Positions 22,450-33,425 of a DNA stretch of 64,000 nucleotides are shown in pieces (within the stretch, counting starts at the first letter, position 1; every line of letters starts with the position of its first letter). Origin of the DNA: Branchiostoma floridae (Eukaryota; Chordata; Leptocardii; Amphioxiformes; Branchiostomatidae); NCBI RefSeq assembly GCF_000003815.2, contig NC_049983.1:5513042-5577041 (forward strand), in the 5' to 3' direction. Position numbers and translations under genes: made by a program. A model generated the notes under the pieces. That model was not told the origin of the DNA and ran no database searches. It was given only the letters and a program-made list of their open reading frames with translations.

Positions 22450-22700
22450 TGGGAATCAAGCACCGCCAAACTGACCATGCCAAATATGACTGTCCCTTTT
22501 GGCGTAACGGTTTAGCGGTTTGTGGTCTGGCAGCCCAGATTCAAGGGAGCCAGGAGACTGTTTCTACTCTACTATTCCTTACAATTGTTCCCATGCTAAC
22601 CCTTTGAGTCACAGGCTAGAAGATGTGCCACACAGGGACTCAGAGATTCGAGGACAAATCTTGAAAAGAAAAGGGGGAGAAGTTACAAGTATAACAGTGG
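22450..22700 (+). repeat. tRNA-derived SINE-like repeat, copy 1
   Basis: AAGCACCGCCAAACTGACCA, then TTTTGGCGTAACGGTTTAGC and a box-B-like AGATTCAAGGG, parallel the second copy starting near 22705 and resuming at 23149. The two copies lie head to tail. Confidence 0.5.
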
Positions 22701-22704
22701 GGTT

Positions 22705-23330
22705 CAAGCACCGCCAAACTGACCATGCTAGGGCTGGGTACCGGTACAGAAAATTCAGGTCCAGGTCCGGGTCCAAAAGATCAGGTCCAGGTCCGGACCT
22801 GAACCTGATGCAGTATGACTCATACCAATGGTCCATTTTACATAGAGATCTGTTTGGTGGAGTATTAGACTTACACTGGCGTTCTAAAAATCCTTCAACG
22901 CTAACTGCACCTGTACGATTGGCTGTAAAACTTGGTAGAAATTACTATAAACTCTACTTTACTTCACTCTTGTTATTTTCTTCCACCTGCAAGCGACCAA
23001 ACGTGTGAATGCCTGATGAAATAATCTGTTAATCTTCTAATCGGTCCAACATCCGGTACACCTTATTTTTTCAGGTCCGGTTTTTCTGGACCGGTCCAAT
23101 AAGAAAAACCGGTTTTGTACCGGTACGCTGTACCGATACCCAGCCCTAGACCATGCCAAACAGGACTGTACCTTCTAGCGTAATTGGTTTAACTTTAACA
23201 GTTCGGTTTGTGATCTGTCGGCCCGGGTTTGAATCCTGGGACCCAAGAGCCTTTCTTACAACAAGTGTACTTATAATACTAATAGTTATATCTAGCCTGA
23301 GTTTCAGCCTGGTTAGTTTCCCTACCCATA
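22705..23330 (+). repeat. tRNA-derived SINE-like repeat, copy 2, split by a DNA transposon
   Basis: The SINE head (AAGCACCGCCAAACTGACCATGC up to 22728) resumes after the transposon at 23149 with the rest of the copy, including box-B-like GGGTTTGAATCCTGGG at about 23224-23239. The interruption is the hAT-type element at 22729-23148. Confidence 0.6.
22729..23148. mobile_element. Non-autonomous hAT-type transposon with perfect 8-bp target duplication
   Basis: The ends TAGGGCTGGGTACCGGTAC and GTACCGATACCCAGCCCTA are inverted repeats. The 8-bp duplication GACCATGC flanks the 420-bp element at 22721-22728 and 23149-23156. An 8-bp duplication is the mark of hAT elements. No transposase is present. 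The interior repeats AGGTCCAGGTCCGG and related motifs. Remnants occur at 18851-18920 and about 54700-54765. Confidence 0.85.
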
Positions 23331-23510
23331 ATGGCCAAGAACATACTGCCTTATGCTGCTCTACTTTTCTGGGGAGATGTGTTTCCATAATTTTTAGTTT
23401 GAATGACAATGGATAATCATAAAATCATCATCATAAAAAAGATGAGGGGAAAAGTATGAAGTTATTTTAAATCTCCATTTATACTTCCTCTAAATCAATT
23501 AGCTATCAAA

Positions 23511-23720
23511 TAGCCTGGATGTCAGACCGTTTCCAAGGCCCACAGAGGCCAGCTCCTTGGCTCTATGGTCAACATACCCCCAAGGAAATTCTACCAGACA
23601 CCACTGAGCTGTTTCTCAGGGTCTAAGGCAACTGTGGCAAAATTTCATCGGGGGCATGTTGGACCTAGAACCGAGGAGATAGCCTGTGTGGGGCCTGGAA
23701 ACAATTAGGCACCTAGGCTA
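23511..23720. mobile_element. Small inverted-repeat element, TAGCCTGG ends
   Basis: TAGCCTGGATGTCAGACCGT at 23511 and the complement of the right end (TAGCCTAGGTGCCTAATTGT) align and continue as GTTTCCAAGGCCC against GTTTCCAGGCCCC. The element is 210 bp and non-coding. Confidence 0.6.
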
Positions 23721-25171
23721 ACTATTTGTACTACAATCACATACACGTATAGTAGAGAACTAGCACACGTACATTTAAAATTTGTACCTCACTTCACCCC
23801 TGTGTACCCCCTTCCCCTCCCCCTACCTATGGCTTCAGAATCAGACATGTTCTAAACAAAGGAACAGAGGTGGCGACAGATGGTCAAAACCTGCGTGCAG
23901 CCTTTTACAGAAACAGGTAAAGGTGACACAACAAACAGCTTACAAACATGCTCCTATGTCCACAAATAGTGGAGATTTTTACGTTCCTCGAAATCATAAA
24001 CCTATATATCATATACGTTGTATAAACGACGGAAAAACCCACGGCTTCAAACGGGGCTAGCTAGCCACAAAAAAAATTACAAATGGCGAATCTTCTATTC
24101 CACTATCCCCCCTCCCCACTTTTTCTCCAACGGTTTCTTTTTTGTGGGAGACCGTTTCTCGTGTGCGTCTCTATCACACAATTTGAAAGTGCAGCTAGAA
24201 AGACACCATTGGTGTACGGGAAGAACAAACCCGTGTTGGAGTGGGCGAACTGGTTGGCTGGCGAGCCGGGAGCCAGTGAGGAGGGAGCCCGCCCGGGTCT
24301 GTGGTTGGTAAAGCCTCAGCCAGTCGCCGCGCAGAACTGACAACCGCTACGTACAACAACCATTACTACCCCCTTCTGTAAACAAATCATTCTCAACATA
24401 TTTTCTCTAATGTATATTTTCATTGACTAAAATAGCATTCTACCAAACGAAAATAATATTACAAAAATATTTATATGAGATTTTGACTCTGTTTATCATT
24501 TGAAAGTGAAGAAAATTAGATATCAAAATAGAAAATTAGGACACAACAATAGAGGATGGAACAGCCAAATGCAAGGAATCTGGCTGTTCCCTACCTGGAC
24601 AAGCCCCCACTGGTCAGAAACAGAGCTGGTCTACCACTTCTTGAATATCATTCAAAATTTTATCCGCATTATTTTTAAGAATAGGTGGGATGTTAAGACA
24701 CGGTGGAGTTTGTGGTTTATTAAGTGGTCAGTGAAGAGAGGGATATCAATATTTTGGACGATGATGATGATGATGATAGTGTATAGAACAGCGGTAACCT
24801 TTAACCTGGCCGGACATCTGTCATAAATTTCCCCGTGTGAGTGCGCCGGTTCGGAACTATTTCTTATACATTCCAACACGTTTACAAGCAAAAAGTAACA
24901 AAGTCAGTCATTCATTTACAAAGAATTATGAATTAATAAATGTAGATTCGGTTTAGGTCATTTTATTACTGTTTTTCAGCTGTGTCCTCAAATAAACTTT
25001 GACTGAGGCAATGTTGTAAAAAAATCATATATCCCTCCGCGTCGCCATGTTTACAAATGTTCGAGTGAAAGTTTCACTTTAGGGTGGCATGCATGCTTTG
25101 TTTTTCCTAGAAAACAGGAAGTTTCGACATTTTAGGTGGACCCAGTGATCACGTATAGACTACAGGGAAAC
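23721..25171. promoter_or_regulatory. Divergent intergenic region between NF-YB and UBL4A
   Basis: NF-YB reads left and UBL4A reads right from this 1.45-kb stretch, which probably holds both promoters and 5' noncoding exons. About 24170-24340 is the most GC-rich part and includes a CCATTGG (CCAAT-type) motif. Close to UBL4A, AGTTTCACTTT at about 25069-25080 resembles an interferon-response core, though similar motifs occur in local repeats. Frames in this stretch are not credible genes. Confidence 0.45.
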
Positions 25172-27866
25172 ATGTTTATCACTGTGAAGATATTACAGGG
25201 CAGAGAATGTTGCATAGAAGTAAGTATATTTACAGAAAATTTGTCAAAAAGCTGTTTGTTGGGGGAGGGGGGCAAAGGTGTGCATGGTGTAAAAACGGGA
25301 AACAACATGTCGAACAGACTTCCTGTTTTATAGATAGTCTATCATTATAGAAACTGTTATGTAGTGACATTTAAACCTTTTGCTTTTTTAGAAATATTTC
25401 CACCAATATAACTGTGCTCACTTTGTAGATGCTGGACTAGAATTTTGACCAACCATTTTCTTTGACCTGATCAGGCCAGGCTTTTACACTTTGTTGTCAT
25501 ACAAAATACAAAAGTAACACAAGCAACTGGATGGTGCGGATGGTTCTGCGAACGGTCAGAAGTTTCAGGACATAGTGTCCACTACCTTTCGCCAGGAACT
25601 GACCATTTTCCTAAATCTGACCATTCAGTAATGATTTACAATTTATTTGAACTTGGCCTCAGTGGACTAAGAACTTTGGTACTTGGTCACAGTTGGTGTA
25701 TATACTTTCACCAGCATGAAATTACCGTATTTTAGATGAGCTAATTGTAGGGACAAGAGTAGAATGATCAAAGTCTTTTGTACAATATTACAGCTGTACC
25801 ATCAAACAATCTAGTGATCTAATCTATATTAATCATCATATTCATAATGGTTAGGTGTGACAGAGTCGTTCAGTGTTTAAAAAGCCAGCCGCTGCCATGC
25901 CGCCTGTGAAAGTGAAAGTAAAATTGATCTCAAATAAGTTAAGCTCACTAAAGAGCTAGTCTTCCACTGGTCGTGATAGAGAAGACAGGCGCTATGTACA
26001 GTATTAACAGCAATTACAGGTTCATTGTACCGGGGAAATTTCCCTAGCTGTCCAGTACTGTGGTGTTCATGTTGGGTGACCAACAACAGTAATCTCCAAG
26101 CAGATCCTACGGTGCCATAAGATAGTATCAAAGCTGGCCAAGGGGTATAGCCGGCCAAGGGAGTCAAACGGGCACCGGGGAAATTGATACTGTACATTAC
26201 GCACCGTGGATCTGGTTCGAGATTAAAACAACAGCTAGGATTCAAACCCACAGCTTCTTCATCCAGAGACGGGGCCACCAAATGACTAACCACAGGACTA
26301 GGCACACATGTCATGCCAAGCATCAGTTATCACAATTGTATCGGACATATTACATTATCTATGCTTTGACACTTTGTAAGTTACAGTTATGTTTGTCTCT
26401 ATACAGGTTGCAGATGCAGACTCGGTCATGTCAGTCAAACAGCTTGTAGCTAGAGAACTGGATGTACCAGTGGACCAGCAGAGATTAGTCTTCAGGGGGA
26501 AAACATTGGCAGGTAATAAACCATATATATAAAGATCACTGTTACTTTCATAGACATTATGAGGATTATCTTTGTTTTCCTTCTTGGAGTTTGTTTTCTC
26601 CAAGCAGATGGACAAATTCTTCTGACTCCCTCTGACAGCTACAGTGTATTTTGATCCCATTTGGAATGGTAGCTTTCAGAGAATTTTAGCAGTGAGAAAA
26701 TGTTACAATCTTGCACCCCAATATCTACTTTGTTTGAGATTAGAAATTTCTTCCAGTAATACCTGAGAAGCAGCCATTTTACATTTTGACATTTATGTAT
26801 TTAACCCAGATTGTGGCTGTGGTTAGAGTTTTAAAATTGACAGTGTACCTTATTGTACCTTAAGTTATTGTGTGCAAAACTTGGTACTTTTATAAACATT
26901 TATCTGTTAGTGACAATTGACAACCAACTAATAGAAACATGAAATGTCTGTGAACATTTAAATTTCATAGTTTATTTATTTATCTATTGAATCATTCATT
27001 TACTGTTTCCACAGATTCACAATCTCTGGGAGACTACAACATAGGACCAGATGCCAAAATACACCTCATGGTTCGTAAAGTAGAGAAACAGCAAAGCAGT
27101 ACAGACTCCACAGATAGGAAGGACACAACATTTCTCTGGGACGAGACAAAAAAATTGTTGTTAAAACATTTTAGTCCTGAAGACGCAGACAAGGTTATGC
27201 AGAATTTTAGAAGGGTGGGTAAAATATTATATCCAGATTGTATTACAACTATGTAGCACATTACTTGTATATTTATAGCATAAGATCAGTGTATAGTTTT
27301 GATGGGGTGTTTGGCCCTGTCCTGGGTTTGAATCTACCTTTCGTCAGTGACATTGACAATGAGTAGATCTGTTGAAGGGCAAGTTTTGTACCATAACTGT
27401 ATCAATAATATGCAAAGGAGATTCGGATAAATTGTCTCCACCTCATCTACAAAATTGAACTCTACACATCTCCTCAGTGTCACTAACAAAAGGTTGTGGA
27501 TACTAACAGAAATGCCCTAGTCTGTGTGACACAAATTCTGTTGTCCGGGCTGTAACTGGCCCCAAGGAGGCCGGCGGATGTTGGGCGGGCTGCTATAAGC
27601 GAGATTAAATCAGGCTAGAAATGTCCTACCACTTACAAAATCATATCCAGTTGCTTGAGTAACTGCTATTTGGTGTAAGGTATTGAAAAATTTCGAAAAC
27701 TGTATGTTCTGTAAATTATTGAACAGTATTTAACGTCTTGCTGTTTTCTCTTTCCTAGGAATTTGAATCTACAATAGCAAGCGTTAGCCTGGACGATCTA
27801 GAGAGAATGGCATCAGCGAACCTACAGAAACGACATTTCATTGGTGACCAGTCAACTTCGTCATAG
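25172..27866 (+). CDS. UBL4A: Ubiquitin-like protein 4A (GET5-type)
   Basis: Four exons: 25172-25219, 26407-26512, 27015-27214 and 27759-27866 (TAG). All splice signals and phases agree, giving 153 residues (human 157). The N-terminal ubiquitin-like fold covers about residues 1-73, starting MFITVKILQGRECCIEV and including LDVPVDQQRLVFRGKTLAD and YNIGPDAKIHLMV. The C-terminal helices (WDETKKLLLKHFSPEDADKV, then SLDDLERMASANL) match the TUGS region by which UBL4A binds BAG6. In animals UBL4A, BAG6 and GET4 hand tail-anchored membrane proteins from the ribosome to the GET/TRC insertion route and sort faulty proteins for degradation. There is no diglycine end, so it is not a conjugated modifier. 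The first ATG is used because the family begins at this point. A SINE sits in intron 1. Confidence 0.95.
25905..26315 (-). repeat. tRNA-derived SINE in UBL4A intron 1
   Basis: Read on the minus strand from 26315, a tRNA-like head shows box-A-like TGGTTAGTCATTTGG and box-B-like GGGTTTGAATCC with normal spacing. A long body follows and ends with the GTGAAAGTGAAAG-type block also seen at 11437. It contains a copy of ATCTCCAAGCAGATC near 26091, the end motif of the 29200-29324 element. Confidence 0.7.
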
Positions 27867-28952
27867 GACTCACTGTATGCCATTCATGGACATTTTGTTT
27901 CCCAGCTTGGTACTATCAGCATTATGAGAGGAAGGAAAAGAAAGGATATCAATGCATATTGTGTATGAACTTTTAAGAAGTGGTGCAGCATTTCAGTTTG
28001 CTGCCACTGTGATTCTGTTAGCCATATCAAGGAATACCATCTGTAGGTACAAGCGTGTATGCTAATTTCATGATTTTCAAATTAACAAACCCTGGGACTC
28101 TAAAAGGGGTGTGTCCAGCTTTGAATTTTTTTTGTGTCTGTCTTACTCTTTGTTTTGGAGCCCACTTTGTTATTTTTTGTTGTTGAATCTGTCAGTTTAA
28201 TATTATGAAAATGAATTGTCATCACCAGTACTCTCATGTTATGTTTTGATTGGGCTGTTGAAAATTCTGATTCCCTTCTTCAGGTCTCAACATTAACCCC
28301 ATTTTCCCCAGCATACGAAGGGATCTGTAAAATGGTCTATGGTACAGGGTATGCCATCGTTATGTACTATGGTACATGTTTATTGTATTTTATGTCATAA
28401 TAATCTTTGTTTTCTTATGCTAAATATGTTGAGTAACTTTCCCCTATTGTTGCTATGGTTATCATCTTGAACCCATCACTTATTGTTTAAGAAGAAATTT
28501 AGACACCAGAAATGTAAATTAGCTAGTTGTGAATGTAAATTTTATCTCTGACTACATTACACTTAGTCTATCAACTTATTTCTATGAATTACTATGTTAC
28601 AATGCAAATGCAAAAAATAGGTCCCAAATTAAAGTTGCTTTCCAAATTGCAACTATCAGCAGTGCTGTTACCGTCCTATCCTCACAAATGTCTCAAAATG
28701 TAGCCAATTGTATTTATTTGTAAATGAAGGGAAAAGTTACGACTGCTGCATTCTGTCATTTGTTCTACCTTGGTACATATAAGAATGGACAAAGGGAATG
28801 TGTCATCTCATGCCGTATGTTGGTAGATGTATTTAATAAGAAATCTGTACGATTTTCATTCAATGTATAAACACTCAACAATTGTGCTGAATACATTGTT
28901 GTACATAATCTTTGCAGGGCAATCTTTTTAACTGAGAGGGAAAGCTAGCCTC
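27867..28952. other. UBL4A 3' flank, probable 3' UTR
   Basis: AT-rich sequence downstream of the UBL4A stop, with no new gene seen. The first part is likely transcribed as 3' UTR; the poly(A) site could not be fixed. Confidence 0.4.
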
Positions 28953-29048
28953 TATACCAGACCTTCCTATGGGGGATACATATTTAATGTAAAATTTGGT
29001 AAAAAAGGGAATAGTTGACCAAGACTCCCCGTAGGGAGGTCTGGTATA
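28953..29048. mobile_element. 96-bp foldback element, TATACCAGACC ends
   Basis: TATACCAGACCTTCCTATGG at the left and CCGTAGGGAGGTCTGGTATA at the right are inverted repeats of about 22 bp with a few mismatches. The middle is only about 50 bp. The terminal TA pairs suit a TA target site. Confidence 0.75.
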
Positions 29049-29199
29049 TTTAACGTTCAACTGTGCTGGCCAATGAAACCCTGGCAAACTAGATGCATTC
29101 TCCTTTTGCCAGCATCATTAGTCTCATAGAGACTTGAGAAGAGCTGTGAAAAATAGCTTTGGTGCCATCTTACATTGTAGTTAGCTTACATGGGCTTAG

Positions 29200-29324
29200 T
29201 CTCCAAGCAGATCTATTGGGAGCAAAGGCAGTATTGTAAGGGTTTAGCTCACCTCCAAGCCAATAGGATACTGTTAAATAAACTTTTTGGCTTCTGTCTT
29301 GCTCCCGATAGATCTGCTTGGAGA
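29200..29324. mobile_element. Foldback MITE, TCTCCAAGCAGATCTAT ends
   Basis: TCTCCAAGCAGATCTATTGG at 29200 and CCGATAGATCTGCTTGGAGA ending at 29324 are inverted repeats that continue a few bases inward. The outer bases match the element at 9719-9916 and a motif at about 26091. Confidence 0.75.
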
Positions 29325-29787
29325 TTGCCCTCAACAAATTAGTTTGAAAGGGAGCAGTGTTTTTTATGTGAGTACTGGTGTGCTAGCTATTTATGCTATG
29401 ATAAGGCCACACCGATTTAATTTCTTGGTTCACGGATTCGCTCGCTCCTATTTTTTGGAAAAAAAAATAAAAATAAAAATTACCACTCAGCAAATTTTCA
29501 CCATTAATGAAACCATTCACCAACTTTCTGGTGTAGTAAATTGGTCTTTATATTATAAGCTCCTTAAATTGTGGGTACAGGTGCTGTTATTGTACAAAAA
29601 TAGTGTTTTTGGACGTAAATAAAGAGAAATGTTTATTTGTTTTTTAGTCCTAGCAGTAGTATTAGCGAACGGTCCCTCATATGCAGAGGGACAGGCGGTG
29701 CGTTAATTAGGAACAGACGGACTGGAGGTCAGCTAGCGTGCGGTCACTCCTTTCCAGATTCAAACTAGAGCGGCCACGGAAAAAGCG

Positions 29788-30735
29788 ATGTCGGACAGTT
29801 TTGACTTCTCAGCTTGGGCCAGCGAGGCCAAGCTGACGTCTCCAACCATTCAAAAGATGGAAAAAGCGGACCTCATCGAGGTAGAAGCCTTAAAGTGTGT
29901 AACAGCAGACATGCTGAGGGATTTGGACCTGACGATCGGGCAGTATGCCCTCCTGTGCAGCGCGACGGCCAAGCTGCAAGCGAAGAAGGGCCAAGCGCTA
30001 GCGCAGAAATCGGGCCTACCGAAGATCAGCCTAGAAGACCTGAAGACAAACCAGGGGCTTAACGAACTACTGGCGGAGGTAGAGGCGGCAGAAGACACAA
30101 AGGACGACGACCAGTCGTTCTACCTACACTCCCCAGCGCCGAAACCAGGTGAGAAACCTCTGTTAATCCCTGATTTTGTAGACTCATACACTCAGCCAGA
30201 GAGTGACCATGAGATTGCTCGAGATGGGCAGACGGCGATCATCTTGCGTACGAATAAGTCGAAACCGAAGCTGGAGTCCATTAAAGTGCCGGCCTGGTCC
30301 GCGGCTAACGCGAAGATTATGGATGCCCTGATCAAGGACAATAAACTTAAGACCAGGCAAGACATCTCTGACTACCTGAGCTACACCATCAAAGTGTCAG
30401 AGCTGTTCGAAGTATTCGATAGTGCATCAGTCATGCTGTACGATAACCAGTATCGGATCATCCAACACCGCAATGAGTTCCGCTGGGGGAAGGACTCAGA
30501 GCATCTGCATTCCCGCTTCCTGAGAAGCAAGGCAGCTTGCGCTCCCCCAGCGCGGACGCAGCAGCGCAGACCCATGACACCACGGTCCAAGACAGCGGAC
30601 GGGCATGAGATCTGTCTCAACTACCAGAATCCGTCTGGATGCCGCCGTGGCACCACGTGCAACTACGCCCACGTGTGCATCACACCCGGCTGCGGAGAAC
30701 CCCACCCGCAATGCGAGCACAAAAGGCAAAAATAG
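29788..30735 (+). CDS. Gag-like protein of the Ngaro element
   Basis: The frame starts just past repeat A1 and encodes about 315 residues. The end carries a CCCH-type zinc-finger-like motif (CLNYQNPSGCRRGTTCNYAH) and a second Cys/His group, suggesting nucleic-acid binding. It is the first part of the element in transcript order. Confidence 0.8.
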   Translation: MSDSFDFSAWASEAKLTSPTIQKMEKADLIEVEALKCVTADMLRDLDLTIGQYALLCSATAKLQAKKGQALAQKSGLPKISLEDLKTNQGLNELLAEVEAAEDTKDDDQSFYLHSPAPKPGEKPLLIPDFVDSYTQPESDHEIARDGQTAIILRTNKSKPKLESIKVPAWSAANAKIMDALIKDNKLKTRQDISDYLSYTIKVSELFEVFDSASVMLYDNQYRIIQHRNEFRWGKDSEHLHSRFLRSKAACAPPARTQQRRPMTPRSKTADGHEICLNYQNPSGCRRGTTCNYAHVCITPGCGEPHPQCEHKRQK

Positions 30736-30807
30736 CAATTCGCGGATTCGCCTCTACACTGCCAATCATGGATAAATGAACTTGCGAACGACCCCGACAA
30801 AGATTTC

Positions 30808-32376
30808 TTGCTGGACGGAGTGCAGAATGGATTTCGTATCCTTCCCGACAATAGTGTACTTTCCCCCGTGGAATGTCAGAACTACAAGTCAGCGACTGAC
30901 CCCACGGTGCGCGGGAAAGTTGAGGCACAGCTCTCTAGCGAACTGCATAAAGGCAACTATAGACGGAGTAGCACAAAACCGACGATAGTGAGCGCACTCG
31001 GTGCTATCCCTAAGGCAAATTCAGATGACGTAAGACTCATTCATGACTGCAGTCGCCCAGTAGGATCAGCGCTAAATGACTATGTAGAATCAGAACACTT
31101 CAGTTATCAAACCGTAGACGAGGCGGTACACATGTTAGAACCAGGCTATTTCATGGCGAAGATAGATCTGAAGTCAGCGTACAGGTCGGTACCGATACAC
31201 CCATCTAATTATAATGCCACCGGACTTAAGTGGAAGTTCGATAATGACCTTGAGTTCACTTATATTTTCGATACTAGATTACCTTTTGGCGCCAGGAAGT
31301 CTCCTGAAGTGTTTCATAGACTATCACAATCAGTGAGGCGCATGATGGAAAGACGTGGTTACAGAACCATTATTGCGTATTTGGACGATTTCCTTATCAT
31401 CGGAGCGACATATGAAGAATGCCGCCTAGCCTTCGAAACGTTGATCGAACTGTTGACGTGTTTAGGTTTCGAAATAAACTGGCGTAAGGTGGTTTATCCT
31501 ACACAACGGATAACCTTCCTCGGCATTGACATTGACGCGGTGGAGCGAACACTCTCATTGCCGAGCGGCAAACTGAGCGAAACGCGGACAGTACTGAGCG
31601 ACATGAGCGGGCGGAAGCGGATTTCGAAGCGGGAGCTGCTCAGCCTATTAGGCAAGCTAAACTGGGCGGCTCGAGTCGTCCGTGGCGGACGGACTTTCAT
31701 GCGGAGGCTAATTGACCTTTCCAAAACGTTGCGCCGCCCCCACCACTACGCCAGGCTTTCGGGGGAGGCGAGAGCAGATTTGGATTGGTGGACGAACTTC
31801 ATGGCGAAGTTCAACGGGACAGCGGTCTTCCTCGACAGAAACCCTGTCCCTCCTACAATATTCAACACAGATGCGTGCGATAGCGGAGGAGCGGCCTTCT
31901 ATAGCGGTGACTGGTTTTATGTTTCATGGCGTCATGACGACCCTGACATGTGCGATAGGCACATTAACGAGAAAGAACTCTACACTATCATATTGGCGGC
32001 GAGAAGATGGGGGTCCCTGTGGTCAGGCAAACGTCTCATCGTGTTCGCTGACAGTGACAGTTCAGTCTGTGCCATCAACAAGGGCACGTCCCCATCACCC
32101 CCCTTCATGCGATGTATCAGAGAACTATTCTGGATTTCGGCAGAAAACAACTTTTCCTTGCAGGCCCGCCACGTGAAGGGCAAGGAAAACACTCTGGCTG
32201 ACGCCCTGTCGAGACTTAATGATCCTGTGCATGCTGAGTTAGCCAGGAGCAGGGTAGAGCAGTGGAAACTTGAGAACGCGGACATCTCAGTTGACTGCCA
32301 CCAGCCCCATTTATCACACCACGCACGGTCGGCCCTGCCCACCCAGGCCACCTCCTGGATACCAACACTGCAGTAG
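30808..32376 (+). CDS. Reverse transcriptase-RNase H of the Ngaro element
   Basis: The polymerase palm motif AYLDDFLIIG is present, with upstream fingers-type motifs (AKIDLKSAYRSVPIHP, LPFGARKSPEVF). An RNase H-like region follows (FNTDACDSGGAAFYSG, then FADSDSSVCAINKG). The order is that of DIRS-like elements. Confidence 0.85.
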   Translation: MLDGVQNGFRILPDNSVLSPVECQNYKSATDPTVRGKVEAQLSSELHKGNYRRSSTKPTIVSALGAIPKANSDDVRLIHDCSRPVGSALNDYVESEHFSYQTVDEAVHMLEPGYFMAKIDLKSAYRSVPIHPSNYNATGLKWKFDNDLEFTYIFDTRLPFGARKSPEVFHRLSQSVRRMMERRGYRTIIAYLDDFLIIGATYEECRLAFETLIELLTCLGFEINWRKVVYPTQRITFLGIDIDAVERTLSLPSGKLSETRTVLSDMSGRKRISKRELLSLLGKLNWAARVVRGGRTFMRRLIDLSKTLRRPHHYARLSGEARADLDWWTNFMAKFNGTAVFLDRNPVPPTIFNTDACDSGGAAFYSGDWFYVSWRHDDPDMCDRHINEKELYTIILAARRWGSLWSGKRLIVFADSDSSVCAINKGTSPSPPFMRCIRELFWISAENNFSLQARHVKGKENTLADALSRLNDPVHAELARSRVEQWKLENADISVDCHQPHLSHHARSALPTQATSWIPTLQ

Positions 32377-32384
32377 ACACAGAC

Positions 32385-33425
32385 ATGCGGCGTGAATCGT
32401 CCCTAACTGATGTTTGTATTGCCATTGCAGACCACATCCTGGACAGTGAAGCTTCGCTGGATGCAGACATCCGATACTACCGGGCCGGCACATACGCGGA
32501 GTCAACGAAGGCTACATACAGATCCCAGCGGAGGGCGTACCTACGGTTCTGTCTGTATCACCAGTACACCCCTGTGCCGGCAAATCCCAAGACCATAAGC
32601 AGATACGCGGTGTTCCTGGCAAGAACATTGCAGTATAGCAGCATAGTGAACTACATCAACATCATTCGTATCCTTCACCAGGAGGCGGGGTATGGAAATC
32701 CTATGCAGGACAACTGGCTCCTGCAAACTACACTACGCGGAATCCGCCGGATTAATGGTGCAAGCGTCAAGCAAAAGCTTCCGATCACACCGGACGTTTT
32801 GCGTGCCATCCATGAGCGACTGGACCTCGACCAAACCCAGGACGTAGTGTTCTGGGCAGCCTGTACGGTGGCTTTCTTTTCCTTCTTCAGGAAATCGAAC
32901 CTGTTACCGAAGACAACCAAAACATTCGATCCGAGCAAGCAGCTATGCAGGAAAGACTTTCGTATCTTTGACTGGGGCGCGATCATCACCGTGAGATGGA
33001 GTAAGACAATTCAGTTTAAAGAGCGGACATTACAAATCCCCATCCCGCGCATCCCCGGTTCGCCCCTGTGCCCTACTACAGCATTAGAAACCGCGTTCTC
33101 CAGGACCAGCACGGCAGCAGCGGACGGTCCCGCGTTTGTTCTACCCCAGGAAACGGGGCAGGGAGTACGATTCGCGGCGTTAACGCACCAGCCCTTCGTA
33201 AAAACATTGCGTCATCTATTAAAACAATGCGGCTACAAAGACTCTGATTACAGCGGCCACAGCTTTCGTCGCGGTGGAGCGACGTGGGCATCCGAGTGCG
33301 GGATATCCCCTGACCTGATAAAACTGCAGGGGGACTGGCGGTCAAACGCCTACCAGCGATATACGACAGTCACGTTGAAAGGACGTTTATGGACTGTAAA
33401 AACCATGGCTAACGCCTTAGTGTAG
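32385..33425 (+). CDS. Tyrosine recombinase of the Ngaro element
   Basis: About 346 residues with an N-terminal SAM-like core-binding region (TYAESTKATYRSQRRAYLRF) and a C-terminal catalytic region containing HSFRRGGATWASECGISPD and QRYTT. These fit the H-x-x-R and Tyr positions of tyrosine recombinases, which replace the DDE integrase of LTR elements in this order. Confidence 0.85.
   Translation: MRRESSLTDVCIAIADHILDSEASLDADIRYYRAGTYAESTKATYRSQRRAYLRFCLYHQYTPVPANPKTISRYAVFLARTLQYSSIVNYINIIRILHQEAGYGNPMQDNWLLQTTLRGIRRINGASVKQKLPITPDVLRAIHERLDLDQTQDVVFWAACTVAFFSFFRKSNLLPKTTKTFDPSKQLCRKDFRIFDWGAIITVRWSKTIQFKERTLQIPIPRIPGSPLCPTTALETAFSRTSTAAADGPAFVLPQETGQGVRFAALTHQPFVKTLRHLLKQCGYKDSDYSGHSFRRGGATWASECGISPDLIKLQGDWRSNAYQRYTTVTLKGRLWTVKTMANALV

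Noticed and set aside
23860-23865. A short ATG exon (MSDSEAI) upstream of NF-YB as the protein start
   Set aside because: Joining it to the next NF-YB exon breaks the frame, so at most it would be noncoding.
24018-24343. Overlapping frames on both strands in the GC-rich patch upstream of NF-YB
   Set aside because: All are mutually overlapping and have no family resemblance; the patch fits a promoter or leader better.
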